Source of the DNA: Imbricaverruca yamaguchii
Lineage: Eukaryota; Arthropoda; Thecostraca; Neoverrucidae
Assembly (NCBI GenBank): GCA_034440575.1
Contig: JAOTOL010001215.1
Span: 186,001 to 250,000, forward strand
DNA: 64,000 bases
Direction of reading: 5' to 3'
Within the stretch, counting starts at the first letter, position 1. The number at the start of each line of letters is the position of its first letter. The position numbers and the translations under genes are program-made. Shown in pieces: positions 20,872 to 33,043 of this stretch. The notes under the pieces are model-generated. The model had not been told where the DNA came from and searched no databases. It saw nothing but the letters and a program-made list of their open reading frames with translations.

Positions 20872-23260
20872 ATGTTTAGGACATGCCTTGAAGAGGACCT
20901 GTTCTTACACCAGTTTGAAACTGAACCTACCAGGCATGGCTTGGACCTTGTATTATCGGATTTAAGTGACTTGGTTCAAGACTTGACTGTAGGAGAAACT
21001 TTGTGAAGAAGTGACCATAACATAGTTAGATACAAGGCACATGTAGTGGGAATTATTCATGATAATTTCGTAAAGGTTCCGAATTTCAACAGAGCAGACA
21101 TTGACTGCATGAGAGCGGCTTTAAGTGCCACAAGATAGGAATAATAATTATCCAATTTAAATACCTGTGAAATGTGGGAAAACCTAAAATCTTACTTGAA
21201 GGACATTCAGATTAGACCTGTCCCCAAAAGCAAAGGCGCAAAAAAGTAGGAAAGCCAGCATGGTCTACACCAGACTTGATAAAGGCAATTAAGGCTCAGA
21301 AAGCTGCAATAAGGAAGGTTAAGGAAGCTTCAAATATCGTAAATCTAAAGGCGTATCGAAAAGCTAGCGACACAGTGAAGCAAAAAACCAGAGCAGCAAA
21401 GCGAGCAAAAGAACTGGATTGGGCTAGGAACTGTAATGGGGACTGCAAAAAGTTCTTTAGCTTCTACAAGCTGAGTAAAGTTTCTAGCACAATTGGTCCA
21501 CCACTGGAAGTAAATGGGACTATATTGGGTGAGGATAGTGAGATGGTTGAGGAGCTGAGCAAGTTTAAATCAGTGACATGACCAATCTGCCGACCGTACA
21601 CCATGGTCCAGTGACATGTGATCGGATAAATGATGTTGATTTCATCGATAGTGATGTTGTTTTCAATCATGTCAGGAAAATAAAGCAAAACAAGGCAGCA
21701 AGACCTGACGAAATTTATGCTAGGGTGTTGCAGGAAGCTGAAAAGGAACTGGCATTTCCACTTAGTATAATATTTTGTAGATCAGTTTCACAAAATGAAA
21801 TTCCAATAGATTGGAAAAGGGAAAATGTAGTTCCTACTTCCAAGAAAGGAGAAAGAGGGAACGTTGAAAACTATAGCCCAGTAAGTCACATGCGTGGTCT
21901 GCAAGGTACTCATATCAATTACCAAGTCTAGAATAGTTAGTTATCTGGAAGGAAATAGGTTGATTCAAGATACTCAACATGGGTTTAGAAAAGGGCGATT
22001 GTGTCTCACAAATCTCGTGGACCTTTTGAACTTCGCCACAGAACAATTTGATCTGGGAAATCAGGTTGATGTAGCATATCTTGACTTTAGTAAGGCCTTT
22101 GACAAGGTACCCCAGAAACGGTTAATGCTGCAGCTTCAGATCCATGGTATTGCAGGTAGCATCTGAAAATCGATAGAGTTGTGGCTTTCAAACAGACAGC
22201 AAAGAGTGATTCTAAATAGTACAAAGTCATCATGGTAAAATGCTCTTTGTGGAATCCCCCAGAGGTCAGTAATGGGGCCACTACTGTTCGTTGCATTTGT
22301 AAATAACATTGAAAGTGGCCTAAGCAGTAAGGTTTTGAAATTTTCGGATGATTTGAAGGTCTTTAGGGCAATAACAGGTCACAATGAGCATATCTCGCTG
22401 CAGAAAGACTTAGACGAACTTGTGAAGTGGTCCGAAGAATGGGAAACGAAATTTAACTTTGATAAGTGCAAAATCATGCATGTAGGTAAGCAGCATGTGC
22501 AGCCTCCATACTTGATGGGTGGCGAAGTGCTATCAGTGACTCAACAGGAGAAGGACTTAGGTGCTATTCTAAACACAAAATTAGGGGCATCAGAACAGAC
22601 CAAGGAAGCCAGGAAGAAGGCACTGAGAATGTTTGGGGAAATAAATAGCAATGTATCATACAGAAGTGAGGAAGTCATCAGGAAGCTTTACTGTGCATAT
22701 GTCAGGCCACATTTGGAATATTGCATCCAAGCTTGGTCTCCTAGCTATGAAAAAGATGGTTGGCTTTTAGAGAGTACAATACAGGGCTACAAAAAAGGTT
22801 AATGGCATAGGCAACCTGGCATATGAGGAAGGATTGAAAATATTAAATATGTTTTCACTTAGATATAGAAGGCTGGGAGGAGATCTCATCGAGGTCTTTA
22901 AATTTGTCCATGGTCTGGAGAAGGGATATCTTGGGGATATGCTTGAATTTAACAGAAATTATGCAATTAGAGGTCATCAATTCAAAATTACAGTTAACCA
23001 CAGCAGAACAATGTTAAGCCAGTCTTTCTTCACCAACAGGATTGTAGAACACTGGAACTGCTAGAAACCATTGTCAGTAGCAGCACATTGAACGTCTTTA
23101 AAAACAGCATAGACAATCATTATAAGAATAGAGGGCTTGCTTTTCAGTATTCCAGTGAGGGTTGATTGACGGATTTGGTGGCCAACTGGTTAAGTGTACA
23201 GAGTGCAACCAAGAAGGGCCCTTATGGCTCATAGTTGCACTAATCTGTTATGTCTTTATG
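20872..23260 (+). mobile_element. LINE-B, CR1-like retrotransposon, 5'-truncated
   Basis: It begins inside the endonuclease (HGLDLVLSD, then SDHNIV) and continues with a linker segment (21276-21581), RT blocks RPDEIYARVLQE, IPIDWKRENVVPTSKKG, QHGFRKGRLC, YLDFSKAFDKVP, MGPLLFVAFVNNI and FSDDLKVF (the active site is SDD instead of ADD), and then KCKIMHVG, RPHLEYCIQAWSP and NYAIRGHQFKITVNHSRT near the C terminus. The 3' UTR has CCAAGAAGGGCCC and GGCTCATAGTTGCAC, also present in fragments at 59.9-60.1 kb. It contains many frameshifts and stops and is an old inactive copy. Confidence 0.88.
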
Positions 23261-24357
23261 TCTGTGTCTTGTCAAATGGAAGTACTCTAAGCTAGGGGTG
23301 GGGCTTCCTATGCTTTTGGTGGCGCTTAGGCTTCATCATATTTGCATTGATTCCACGAACTTCTTGGTTGTTTACATGTGATCCTATATAGTGAGCGTCA
23401 CCCACAAATTTAGCAGCACTCATTGCTTTCAGGCATTTGGTGCCACCAATACTTTGAAAATGTATCCACCCATGTTCTCCGCAGAGCACATAGCTACTTA
23501 ATTACTTTCTATTATCCTATGAGCATTGACTTCGTTCTCAAGGGCCGGGATCGCAGATGCAGAGGGCGGGGGAGGGGGCAAAAAAAAGTTATTAAAAATC
23601 CAGTATCGTCCCGACGAAATGCTTTCTTTCTCCTTCCCACAACAATATATTCAGGTGTCACTGACTTCTGATGTTCTGGATGCAGAATAGGCCAGTCGGA
23701 CCTCCCTGCTCAAAAAAAGCGCATAGTGCCTCCGGATGAAATGTCAACTTACACAAGGAACATTGGCCTACATTCGTAGGGGAGAGACGTGCCCTTTTCC
23801 CAGTGCAACTATTGGAAGAATTTCACTAATTGGACCTGGCTCGGCGACGTGCCCACCTCCCGGCCCCTAAAAAAAAACTATACGAGACCGTGGCATCCCT
23901 TGGCGATTATGACACATTCATGCTCCACCACTACATACAGTACTCCATCACTACCTTCCATGCCAGGAGCCATTCTGAGCATGAACAAAAGCAGAGAGGG
24001 GTATCTAGTTTTGGGAAAGGGCGAGTCCTTTATTCATCCCTGGTGCCAACTTTTGTTCTCGACAGCTACCTTGAGCCCAGCGAGCCCGCCGGCCGCATTT
24101 GAGCACGATCTAGACCCTTGACTGACTAGCACTGTTGAATCCAGCCGACTTACAAAGGGATGACCAAATTCAGGCTCCCTTACGACAAACAGGATGGTGG
24201 TGGGATGTTCGCATAAGTTAGTTTCGACGAGTACTGCGTACAAGACAGATGTTTGTGTATATGCCTTCGTAAATCACTGACGTGGATTTGTCACTTTGTC
24301 GTCGTGCTTTGTGACAAATGCACACCTCGTTGACGACAAATGCACACCTCGCAAGTC

Positions 24358-25112
24358 TCGTACCAGGGAGGGGGTCGTTGACGACCCCCGCAAGGTTTCC
24401 CGCGGTCTGTGAAAGAACGGCGAAAATTAGCATAGCATTTCGCACATCAATTGGGCATGTTGTGTCAAAAATTTGAAGTCAGGTCATCTAGGGTCAACGA
24501 GTTAGTCAAGGTGAAATGAGGTCACCTCCGAAAAAAAGCTCAGCCAGTTGTCACGCTTTAACGGGTAAAAATATTTGAATGAACTTTCAACATTTGCTTA
24601 TCTTTCGGGATGAAACAAAATGCACGAGAGAAATTTTCCTTTTTCCGTTTTTGATTTTTTATTAGTTTTGTATTTGAGCCCTTTAGAGTTCAAATCGACG
24701 ATTCAGGCTAAAGTATGGGGGAAATTTGACTTCGAACGTTTTTCGGACCGCTCTACCCAAAACAAAAATCAAATTAAAGAAAACTTGAAAACTCAAAATT
24801 GTGAAATTTAAAAAAAATCATTTTTCGGTAGCGAAAAATGTATGGTGCTGGTCGATTTCGCTTTCCTTTTTTATTCCAAATATTTTTGATCTCTTCAAAT
24901 CTTCCTCAAAATGAACCCCCAGAGCCGCAAACATGATGCAAATCGTGAAACCTTATAGCCCCCAGTGACGTCACTTTTTTGGGATTTGTTTTGGGGGGAT
25001 GGTCGTGTCTGGCCCTACTCCTCGAGCGCTTTCGGATGATACCTATTTCGTTTTCGTGCGACGCTGAATTTAGAGATTAGAAGGGGTATCTATCACCCCC
25101 CCCCCCCACAAA
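24358..25112 (+). mobile_element. Non-autonomous repeat A, copy 2
   Basis: It matches copy 1 (inverted) and copy 3. Diagnostic blocks are GTCAGGTCATCTAGGGTCAA, AGTGACGTCACTTTTTTGGG and CTCGAGCGCTTTCGGATGA. It starts with a GGGGGTCGTTGACGACCCCC hairpin and ends with a long C tract. Non-coding. Confidence 0.75.
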
Positions 25113-26317
25113 AAAAAATCCGCGGGTTAGCTGTCCATGTCTGAGGCTTGCATTACAGCAAGATGGCTGGCGAATATCCTTCATAGTACTATGGTTATGC
25201 ACCGACCTCAGCTGGGTAGCTATTAGAAAACACTTGGGCGTGATAACAAATAACATACATGAGAGACCGAAGCGATACACTGCAAACATTTCGGTCTTCT
25301 ACGTGGTTGGGCGGTTGACCTGCACGGTGGTTCACTATACGGGGGAAAACAACACCAAACTGCACGATTTCCGCGGCGATCGATGCCGAAGTCGCTAGCG
25401 AAGCGATGCAGACGTTGAACATACACAGCTGGTACGTCACCGGTGGCTTAGTGGACCTCAGCTGGTACGCTCATTTCGTTGACTCTCGTGAACATAAACA
25501 TCACCCAACAGCGAGTGGCAGACGGTCTGCCAACACGATGAGCGGCAGTCGGCCATCGGAATCTGGAGACCGAAACTCCCTATGCCGGAATCTGAGTCAG
25601 TTCGAGGAATTGGTGGGGCCGGCCTCGTGTGCCATCTTCCAGAGCCTGACCATCGGCACGGGCCTTCTGCAGAGGCGTCCGCCGTGGGGTAGAGAGCCTG
25701 GCTACCCTCGGTGGTTAGCGGCATTCGGCAGTCACACATGCCTCCAAATCCTGCTGGTCACAAATTGTGACCGGCCTCCGCGTCACCAACGATACGACCA
25801 AGCCTGGGCTCGATTGCAGTCGGACTACATACGACTTCCGACCAAAGCCGACAAAGAGAGACGGCAGCTGCTGCAGGTAACGGAAGCCTACAGCGAGCGA
25901 CATCTCGATTGCAAAAAAGGTACCGCCAAAAAGGTGCCGGTAAAATATGAGCCACGCGCAGAGAGCGTGGTGTGTCGGACGTGCATTACATACTGACTGT
26001 ACAAGGGCGTACCAGCCCTGATGCTGCAAACCGAAATAGACGTCTATTTGCATGATCGTCATGTCGCTGATGTTGTTTGATTTGAACGTGGTGTAGAACA
26101 ATACGACCATAGTACATTTCGATGGATATTTTACCTCACGATGTTTAGAAAAGGGACAACGTACTGTTATTCGAGACAGAAAATACGTCATGATAGGAAT
26201 TAATTTTCTGTCACGTTGAAAGAAACATGCACCGCTGAAGCAATAGTCCATTACATGAGACAATTGTACCGAAGCATAGGACTGACACACATTCAGGTCG
26301 TCATGTTCTCCGTTCAT

Positions 26318-26410
26318 GTACTTGCTTGGGCAGTGCGAATACTAAAATTGGAACGACGCAGAGAAGATTAGCATGGCCCCTGCACGTGGATGACAAGCGA
26401 CGTTCTCCAT
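26318..26410 (+). ncRNA. U6 snRNA-like sequence, probably pseudogene
   Basis: The block TACTAAAATTGGAACGA, then AGAGAAGATTAGCATGGCCC and CTGC....GGATGACA follow U6 spliceosomal RNA closely along about 80 bases, starting GTACTTGCTTGGGCAG. The catalytic ACAGAGA box reads GCAGAGA, the internal stem-loop has changes (TGCACGTGGATG), and the 3' end lacks the normal terminal sequence and T run. A retroposed U6 pseudogene is most likely; a divergent working gene cannot be excluded. Confidence 0.8.
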
Positions 26411-26709
26411 TTACATACGCAACTTATAAGACGGACATACTTGTATTCTATGTAAGTATCCACACAAAGTGGGTGACTACCTACGGTCGTGTTGGCCATA
26501 ACGATGATGACACCGTCTCGCCGCTGTACAGGGCGCTTGGAATATTGTGTGTACAGCAGCGTTGTTTGACAACGGCAGATGTACGGACGGTGGACATAGG
26601 AGTACATGAGACTGGGAGGTCAAGTTCGCTGACTCAACTCAGAGTAGGATAGTCAAGAAACCTAGGTGTGGGCCTGGAGTTGATCTGAATGCAGAGAAGA
26701 CCTGCTTAC

Positions 26710-26867
26710 TTGAGAGTATGGTAGGTCGACTGTTCCCTCCAAATTGTTAAACTGCCACTTGAAGTTGACATCGTGTGGGTTGGCATCCACCTGACACGTG
26801 ACCTGCACTGGTTCGTTAGGAGCAGTGCCGTAGCGGACCTTCTGGCCGGAGACGCAGACGGGCGCAT
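26710..26867 (-). CDS. side-like: Ig5 first-half exon of Sidestep-like gene
   Basis: The acceptor CGTCCCACAG ends at 26868 and the donor TCAA|GTAAGC is at 26709; phase 1 to phase 0. With the preceding exon it reads KYAPVCVSGQKVRYGTAPNE, then PVQVTCQVDANPHDVNFKWQ and FNN. The VTC.VDA.P..V.F.W.FNN block is the B-to-C strand region of the last Ig domain in Sidestep proteins. It joins the Ig5b exon across an intron of about 13.6 kb holding LINE-A and LINE-B. Its borders show no repeat arrays, unlike most exons here. Confidence 0.9.
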
Positions 26868-27398
26868 CTGTGGGACGACGGCAGGTCATGTCAGGTCGAC
26901 CACGAACTGAGACAACATCCTTAGAACGGTGATGGAGCAAGTTAGCACACTTCCAATAGAATGTTTGCTTTACATAATATATGACAAGTAGCCTTTTGCT
27001 CATATTAAACAAGGAAAGGACAACATGCAAAAAACGTTACAACTGTCACTTCCGAATCTTCCTAGTAGGAAGCAGGTTTTGATAAAAACACAATAACATT
27101 AAACAAAACAATGCAATTTAATAACAGGTACTGAGAAACATCCTGCTTAGTTGGGGAATCAATATAACGGAAGAGTAAAATAATAACATGCACAATAATA
27201 CAAATATCCATGCAAAGCATTCATGTCTCATATCATCTGCAGTCTCATCTGAACGACATTTTATCTCCTTCCTCAGCGCACGGCGGGGGGGGGGGGGTTG
27301 TGGCCCCTAACGTTTCCAGGCGGTGTCGGGTGGCGACGTTGATTTGCAGAAGACGAGATGCCGTGATTGATGACCAGTTTTAATCGTTTGGGTCAGTA

Positions 27399-27570
27399 GC
27401 TGACCTCACAGATCAAATTTGGTGCAGATGTTTGACCAACATCGACATTTGGGTCAGTAGCTGACCTCCCAGATCACATTTGGTGCAGATGTTTAACCAA
27501 CATCGACATTGGGGTTAGTACCTGACCTCCCAGATCGAATTTGGTGCAGATGTTTAGCAAACATCCATAA
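27399..27570. repeat. 60-bp tandem repeat, 3 copies
   Basis: Three units of about 60 bp (GGTCAGTAGCTGACCTCCCA, then GATC.AATTTGGTGCAGATG) in the intron between Ig4b and Ig5a. A G tract lies just upstream near 27285-27297. Confidence 0.9.
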
Positions 27571-28399
27571 TTTGCAAGCATCATTCCCGTTTAAAACGAA
27601 CATCCGATAGTCACATGAAATATTAAACGCAGTACTCTTCAGCATTTAGAAATCATAACAATATGAAACATAGCACATTTCGATTAATATGTTCAGAGTT
27701 AGAAAAGGAAAAATTGCTGATCAGGTTTGGAGAACTTCTGTTATATTGCCCATCAACACATTCTTGTTGTTGTGTTGATTGCATTTGGAAGCAAATTCAG
27801 CTTCGGCGTCAAAATAGATCCCAATGTGATTCCGAGTTAGAAAAACGGGCATTTTAGGGCGAGTTCCGTGACCGCGAATGGTCTGAGAGAGCTCAATGCA
27901 TCTACGCCAGCTGAGATGTTCATTACCTTGCCACACTCAACATTCGCTTTTCAGCGACGATAAATACTATTGTTCACCGGTAATTGGCAGTTCCGCCCAA
28001 AATCGACCTGAAATGTTTTTTCTTATGACATCAAACACCAGTAACCTGACGCACATTTGACCATGACCATGACCATTATACCATGACGTCGGCAAAGGAC
28101 GCCTCATCAGATGTACCAGGCGACCGTGCGCTAACGCGTGCGATTGTTTCTTGGTTGCGAAAATACCCCCAGGGTGGTGGTCGCATCAAGCCACCCCCTG
28201 CACTAGCAAGGGAAAATCTGCTGTCTCATTAATGCACTCAACATGATCAGTGCACTGGTATGTACTGACTGGCTGAACATACATTCATATTTGGCACTAA
28301 GCTGGTAGGATTTTCGTCCATTAGCATCAGCAACTGTATGTACAAGATTTTGTAGCGGCTGGTGGGCGAGTAATATCTGATCCAAATAACCTGAGAGTG

Positions 28400-28585
28400 T
28401 GGTACTCACATTTAACATTGAGCTGGACATGTGATACTCACATTTGACATTGAGCTGGACATGTGATACTCACTTTTGACATTGAGCTGGACATGTGATA
28501 CTCACATTTGACATTGAGCTGGACATGCGATACTTACATTTGACATTGAGCTGGACATGTGATACTCACATTTGACATTGAGCTG
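28400..28585 (-). repeat. 32-bp donor-containing array after Ig4b
   Basis: Six units of 32 bp on the coding strand carry CAGCTCAATGTCAAAT|GTGAG, the last bases of the Ig4b exon with its donor. The highest-coordinate unit is the real exon border (28570) and five more copies follow in the intron. The GT is kept in all of them, though one copy has GTAAG and one has an altered base before it. The period is not a multiple of three. Confidence 0.92.
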
Positions 28586-28741
28586 TACGGGGCGGCTGGC
28601 CTGGTCGCCCTCCTGGTTGGAGGCCTTGCAGACGTACGCTCCGGCCGACAGCCTGCTGACGTTGCGGATCACCAGACTGCGGTCACTGAGGCTGACCCTG
28701 TCTCTGACACCCGACTGGGAGGTCGGCCGCAGCTGCACACC
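28570..28741 (-). CDS. side-like: Ig4 second-half exon of Sidestep-like gene
   Basis: The acceptor TTGTTACGCCAG ends at 28742 and the donor CAAAT|GTGAGT is at 28569; phase 0 to phase 1. It encodes GVQLRPTSQSGVRDRVSLSD and RSLVIRNVSRLSAGAYVCKA, then SNQEGDQASRPVQLNVK. L.I.NVSR..AG.Y.C.A.N.EG is the E-F strand of an I-type Ig domain, matching Ig4 in Sidestep proteins. The donor is repeated five times downstream. Confidence 0.92.
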
Positions 28742-28799
28742 CTGGCGTAACAACGGCACGCGGCGTCAATCCGCTCAATGGCGCAAACGGATTGCTCTC

Positions 28800-29830
28800 T
28801 GAGGAACGGAAGTGACATCGTTTCCGTACACTAAGGGATGGACATATCCATGCTTAATTGCCAGTGTCTTATTGTTGCCCTTTAGTGCCTCTAGACTCTC
28901 ACAGCCGTGAAGCTTAGCTATTAGCCTAGCCTCTATTAATCTACTTAACTCTTGGCCCGTTGAAGAGTCGCGGACATTACACTGGATAAATCAGGCTGCA
29001 TTGTTATCAATGAAGCCTGATGTGATTAAGCTGAAGTCCAAACTGCATAAGCAAAACAATTAAAAAAGAAAGAAAGATGATCCACTAGATGTTTTATCAC
29101 AATGCTGAAGTGAAAACGCTGTCATGCCCGACGTTCAGCGTAGTGGTAGCACCAACTCGAACAACCTATAGACGATTGCATACCAAATCATCGAGTGGAA
29201 GTTCATGAAAAGCAATAAAAACCTTGAAGTCTGCACATAGGACACAAAACAGGATACTCATATTGGACAAGGCTGCAATATTGCATAGTAGCTGGCCGGC
29301 CACCAAGGTCGGACATAATTAAGTATAAGAGAATAATGATGAACGATTTTTGCTTTCTACTGAGATACTTTCGATATAAAGGTTCAATTTTGAATGCTGG
29401 TTCGTGTTTTATGATGTATATTTCGTAGTATATCGATGAACCCGAGAACATCAGACTGAGGAAGGAAAGCACATGGTTATCGAACGCTACTAGTATGACA
29501 TAGCAAGTGGGAAGAACAACGAATCGCAATGTTTAGTATCTGAATCCACGGAAACACTATGTAAGTGATGGTGAGTTACTCAGTAGTGATGAGTATGCGC
29601 AGCGCGTGTTGTATTATTTTTTTCGCATTTGGTAGGCCTGCAACGAACTGCATTATTCCTCGGGTATAAATCGCATCCAATTTGCTCACAAATTGTATCC
29701 CTGTTTGCAATTAAACGTTGTTAGGGGACAGCTACGTCATTTCAAGCATTCTCAACGACTTAAGTGCTGTGAGCTGCGGCCGTAAATATCGTGTGGACTC
29801 GACCGAATCTATTGCTGGAGAACAGGATCC
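28800..29830. other. Intron DNA, nothing recognised
   Basis: Part of the Ig4a/Ig4b intron. Only chance frames; no tandem or known dispersed repeat was recognised. Confidence 0.5.
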
Positions 29831-29839
29831 GGAGAAGAC

Positions 29840-30220
29840 ACCGTGACAGGTCACGCGGGTCGGTGCAGGGTAGCAGGGAATTCACGCAGCAGATCACTGG
29901 TGTCGGTACAGACTACCAGGAAGGTCACGAGACAGGTGAAGCATGTTAGTACAAGGTACTAGAGAGGTCAGGCGACAGGTCTTGTCTGTCGGTACATGGT
30001 GCCAGAAAAGTCAATTGATAAGTCAAGCGTGTTAGAACAGAATACCAGAAAGGTCACGTAGCAAGTTACGCGTGTCGGTACATATTACAAGGGAAGTCAC
30101 GTGACAAACCACAAGGTTCGGTACAGAGCACTAGGGAGGTCATGTAACCAGCCACGCAGTTCGGTACAGAGCACCAGGGAGGTCACGTGACGGGGTACGC
30201 GGATCAGTCCAGAGCACTAC
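29840..30220. repeat. Degenerate ~54-bp minisatellite, about 7 copies
   Basis: Degenerate units with the core GTCGGTACAGA..ACCAGGGAGG and GTCACGTGAC, about seven copies. Old and variable, intronic. Confidence 0.8.
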
Positions 30221-31419
30221 GGAGGAGCATCGTTTGTAGTTGTTAGCCGTTGGTGAGCGCATGCATTGAAATTCATGTATAGGCACGCATGGATATTGTA
30301 TATGCAATGGACTATGCAATGGATTTGAAATCCATAAAATATGATTTTGAAGGGCACGATTGCGCTGACCATAATTCAAATATGTCTAAATGTGCCGTTT
30401 GTCATTTGATATAGGTGATATTCTATATGAACTGATACATGGGGTCCAACCTGCCTCCGTGTTGTTAATGTCTAACAGCCGACATCACCAACACGGTGGC
30501 AGGCTGGAAAAATCCCCCCACCCCCACACACACAGACATCACCAGTACTACACATGAAATGTTGTGATCAAAACTAATCAAAAGCCACACTGAAAGGACA
30601 GGTGTAATTCGGAGTGAAGATGCTTGGACTAGAAACTCTGTGACCAAGCATTATGGCTTCAAAAGCACTACGGGGTTGGTTGGGTTTGGTCAAGCCATGG
30701 TTGAGTTGGATCGGATCTCGGGTCACGTCGCTTTCCTTGAATTTACACGTTTTCGGATATACACAGGAATATACTCGCTCTATCTTCATACTCGCACATA
30801 ATTGGAAGCCCATTGTCGTCAGAATGCAAGCCTAATCGTGCTTATAATCTTAATTGGATAATCAGAATCAACTGCAAATGCGTCAATTCCACCCGCCCCC
30901 GACCATCAAGGGCTATAAAGTCAGACAACAAGTGCATAAACAACAAGGATGAAGACGAGATTCCAGGTATATTGCAGGGGCATCGTAGGCCAGATTACCG
31001 GGTTGCATTATAGTGTCATAAAGTATCCTATTAGGGAACTGGATGCTCTCCGTCACCGATGCCAAGCTTGTTTTGATGTGCATATGCTATTCTCCATCTA
31101 AAACGAATGCATAATGTCCAGTGTGGTCCACGTTGACTTCATCTGTCTTCTCACGCCACCCCCCCCCCTCCCCCATGAGGGGCAATACAAAATGGATATT
31201 TGCTCTGAAACATAAATTGTACCACTTCTCGAGTTCGTAAATTCACGTTTGACAATATAAACGCGAGCTCAATGTGGGCAAAGGACGAAAGAAGAATGAA
31301 TTGGGAAAGGCAACAGTTGCGATGTTGGAAGGAACAGTGTCTCTGAGGAAATCATATCTGACGATACGAGGCCCAGAACCCCACGTATTAGTGCAGTTCT
31401 TATGTGAGCAGCTACTGAC

Positions 31420-31550
31420 ATCGCGAAACCAGATGACGCTGTAGATCCTTGGATTGGCTTTGATGGTGCAGTCAAAGTAGGCGTCGGCTCCCTCCTTGAT
31501 GTCGTCAGGGTCGAGAGCGTATCCAAGCTGTAGAGTCACCAACGGCGCAA
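31420..31550 (-). CDS. side-like: Ig4 first-half exon of Sidestep-like gene
   Basis: The acceptor TTTGTTGCAG ends at 31551 and the donor GCGAT|GTCAGT is at 31419; phase 1 to phase 0. It reads (F)APLVTLQLGYALDPDDIKEG, then ADAYFDCTIKANPRIYSVIW and FRD. LDPDDI.EG.D.YF.C.I.ANP is the hallmark start of Ig4 in Sidestep proteins (N/LNPDDIEEGDDVYFEC type). Its acceptor is the lowest-coordinate member of a 30-bp in-frame array, and the frame stays open upstream through all copies. Confidence 0.92.
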
Positions 31551-31710
31551 CTGCAACAAACAGCCTCACTAATGGCGCAACGGCAACAAACCCAACCATT
31601 AACGGCATAACTGCAGCAAACAGCCTGACCAACGGCGCAACTGCAACAAACAACCTTTTTAACGGCGCAACTACAGCAAACACAGCCTTGTCAACAAGGG
31701 AGGTGCACTG
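31541..31710 (-). repeat. 30-bp in-frame acceptor array before Ig4a
   Basis: Five units of 30 bp (coding strand GTTTGTTGCAG|TTGCGCCG, TTGGTGAGGCT) include the acceptor of Ig4a. Of the four extra copies three keep the AG (GCAG, TGCAG, GTAG) and one has CCG. The period is ten codons and the frame is open across the array, so an upstream acceptor would add one or more AVAPLVRLFV-like decapeptides. Confidence 0.92.
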
Positions 31711-31784
31711 AAGCAGCGTTACTAACAGTAGAATTGGAACAGTAGCACTCATCGTCAAGATCCTTCGAACTGCAGCCACTGCAA

Positions 31785-32195
31785 AACAAATGTTAACCAC
31801 CCTTTTATCTGCAACAGTGGTATCACTAACACAAACACAGCAGGTTGAACACCGCTTGGTTTGCAACATTGTTATCACTTCCACAACCACAACAGGTTAA
31901 TAACCCCTTGGGCTTCAACACTGCGCTGGTATCCCTATCAAAAACACAACAGGCTAAATACCAATTGGTCTGCAACACTGGTATCACTAGCATACGTGTA
32001 ACAGGTTAGACACCCCATTTGCATCACTATGAAAAGCACGCCATGATAACCGCCATTTGGTCTGCAACAGTGGCATTACCATCACAAATACAACCGGCTA
32101 ACCACTCATTGGCCTGCAGCACTGGCATCATTATCACAAGTACAACACGTTAAACACCACTTGGCGTGCCACAGTGGCATCACTATCATAAACAA
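31785..32195. repeat. Degenerate ~50-65-bp minisatellite, about 7 copies
   Basis: Units with the core CTGCAACA.TGG.ATCAC.ATCACAA and CACAACAGGTTAA, about seven degenerate copies upstream of the Ig4a acceptor array. Confidence 0.82.
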
Positions 32196-32689
32196 TTCAA
32201 TAAGCAAAATAATGAACGGTTTTTCTGCAGATAATCGTAAACCCAGGGTGGGCCAACCTGTTTCCGCAACAGAGTTGCTGTTGTGTGTGTGACCCTAAGT
32301 ATGCGTATGCTCCGAAAACTCCATAGAAATAACATGAGGATTGTAGAAATATTTCCATAAACCAGTCATTACCATTATAAATCGTCGTTAAAGGAGGAAA
32401 ATACCACGACCCCACATCATTTTGAATGCACTTTGACACGATACCTGACGAAATAGGCTCTGTGCTACTTTTCGGAATTCAAGCTGCAGCATTTGTAAAT
32501 AAATGTGACCTTGGCGACTGGTCGGTCGCTGTTGTTCAGTATGCTGGCAATGGAAGAAATGCAGCACGTTGATGGTGGCGGAAAGTAACCTAAATATTAA
32601 AGCGATGGGGACGTTTGGGTGGGAGAACGAATGCAACATAGCCACAGCCGCTGACGCACACTGGGCGCACGAGAAATGTCTCACTACCC

Positions 32690-32840
32690 CATACGCGCAC
32701 TGGGCGAGATAGAAATGTCTGGGTGAGATAGCACTGTCTGGGTGAAAGAGCACTGTCTGGGTGGGAGAGTACTGTCTGAGGGAGTGTGCACTGTCTGAGT
32801 GAGAGATCACTGTTGGGATGAGAGAGCACTGTCCCCATTC
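32690..32840. repeat. 24-bp tandem repeat, about 6 copies
   Basis: Units of GAGAGCACTGTCTGGGTG(A/G)... lie in the Ig3b/Ig4a intron. Frames through it are by-products. Confidence 0.85.
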
Positions 32841-33043
32841 CCGGGACGTTGCAACGACTTTAGTTCTCACCATGGAGGTATATTGGACAATCGGGGCGGG
32901 ATGATGTGGAGCTGCTTACAGTGATATGGGTGAGGGGCCGGGCCTTCTCCAACATTCTAACTGTGGCCGTGCCCCCTCCCCCCCCCCCCACAGTCACGGC
33001 TGAGCTGGTTTTTTTTCTTCGCCGGTGACCATTACCCATTGAG

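Noticed and set aside
25406..25996. 196-codon plus-strand frame
   Set aside because: No recognisable domain, overlapped by a 200-codon frame on the opposite strand, no start context or splice signals. Treated as chance.
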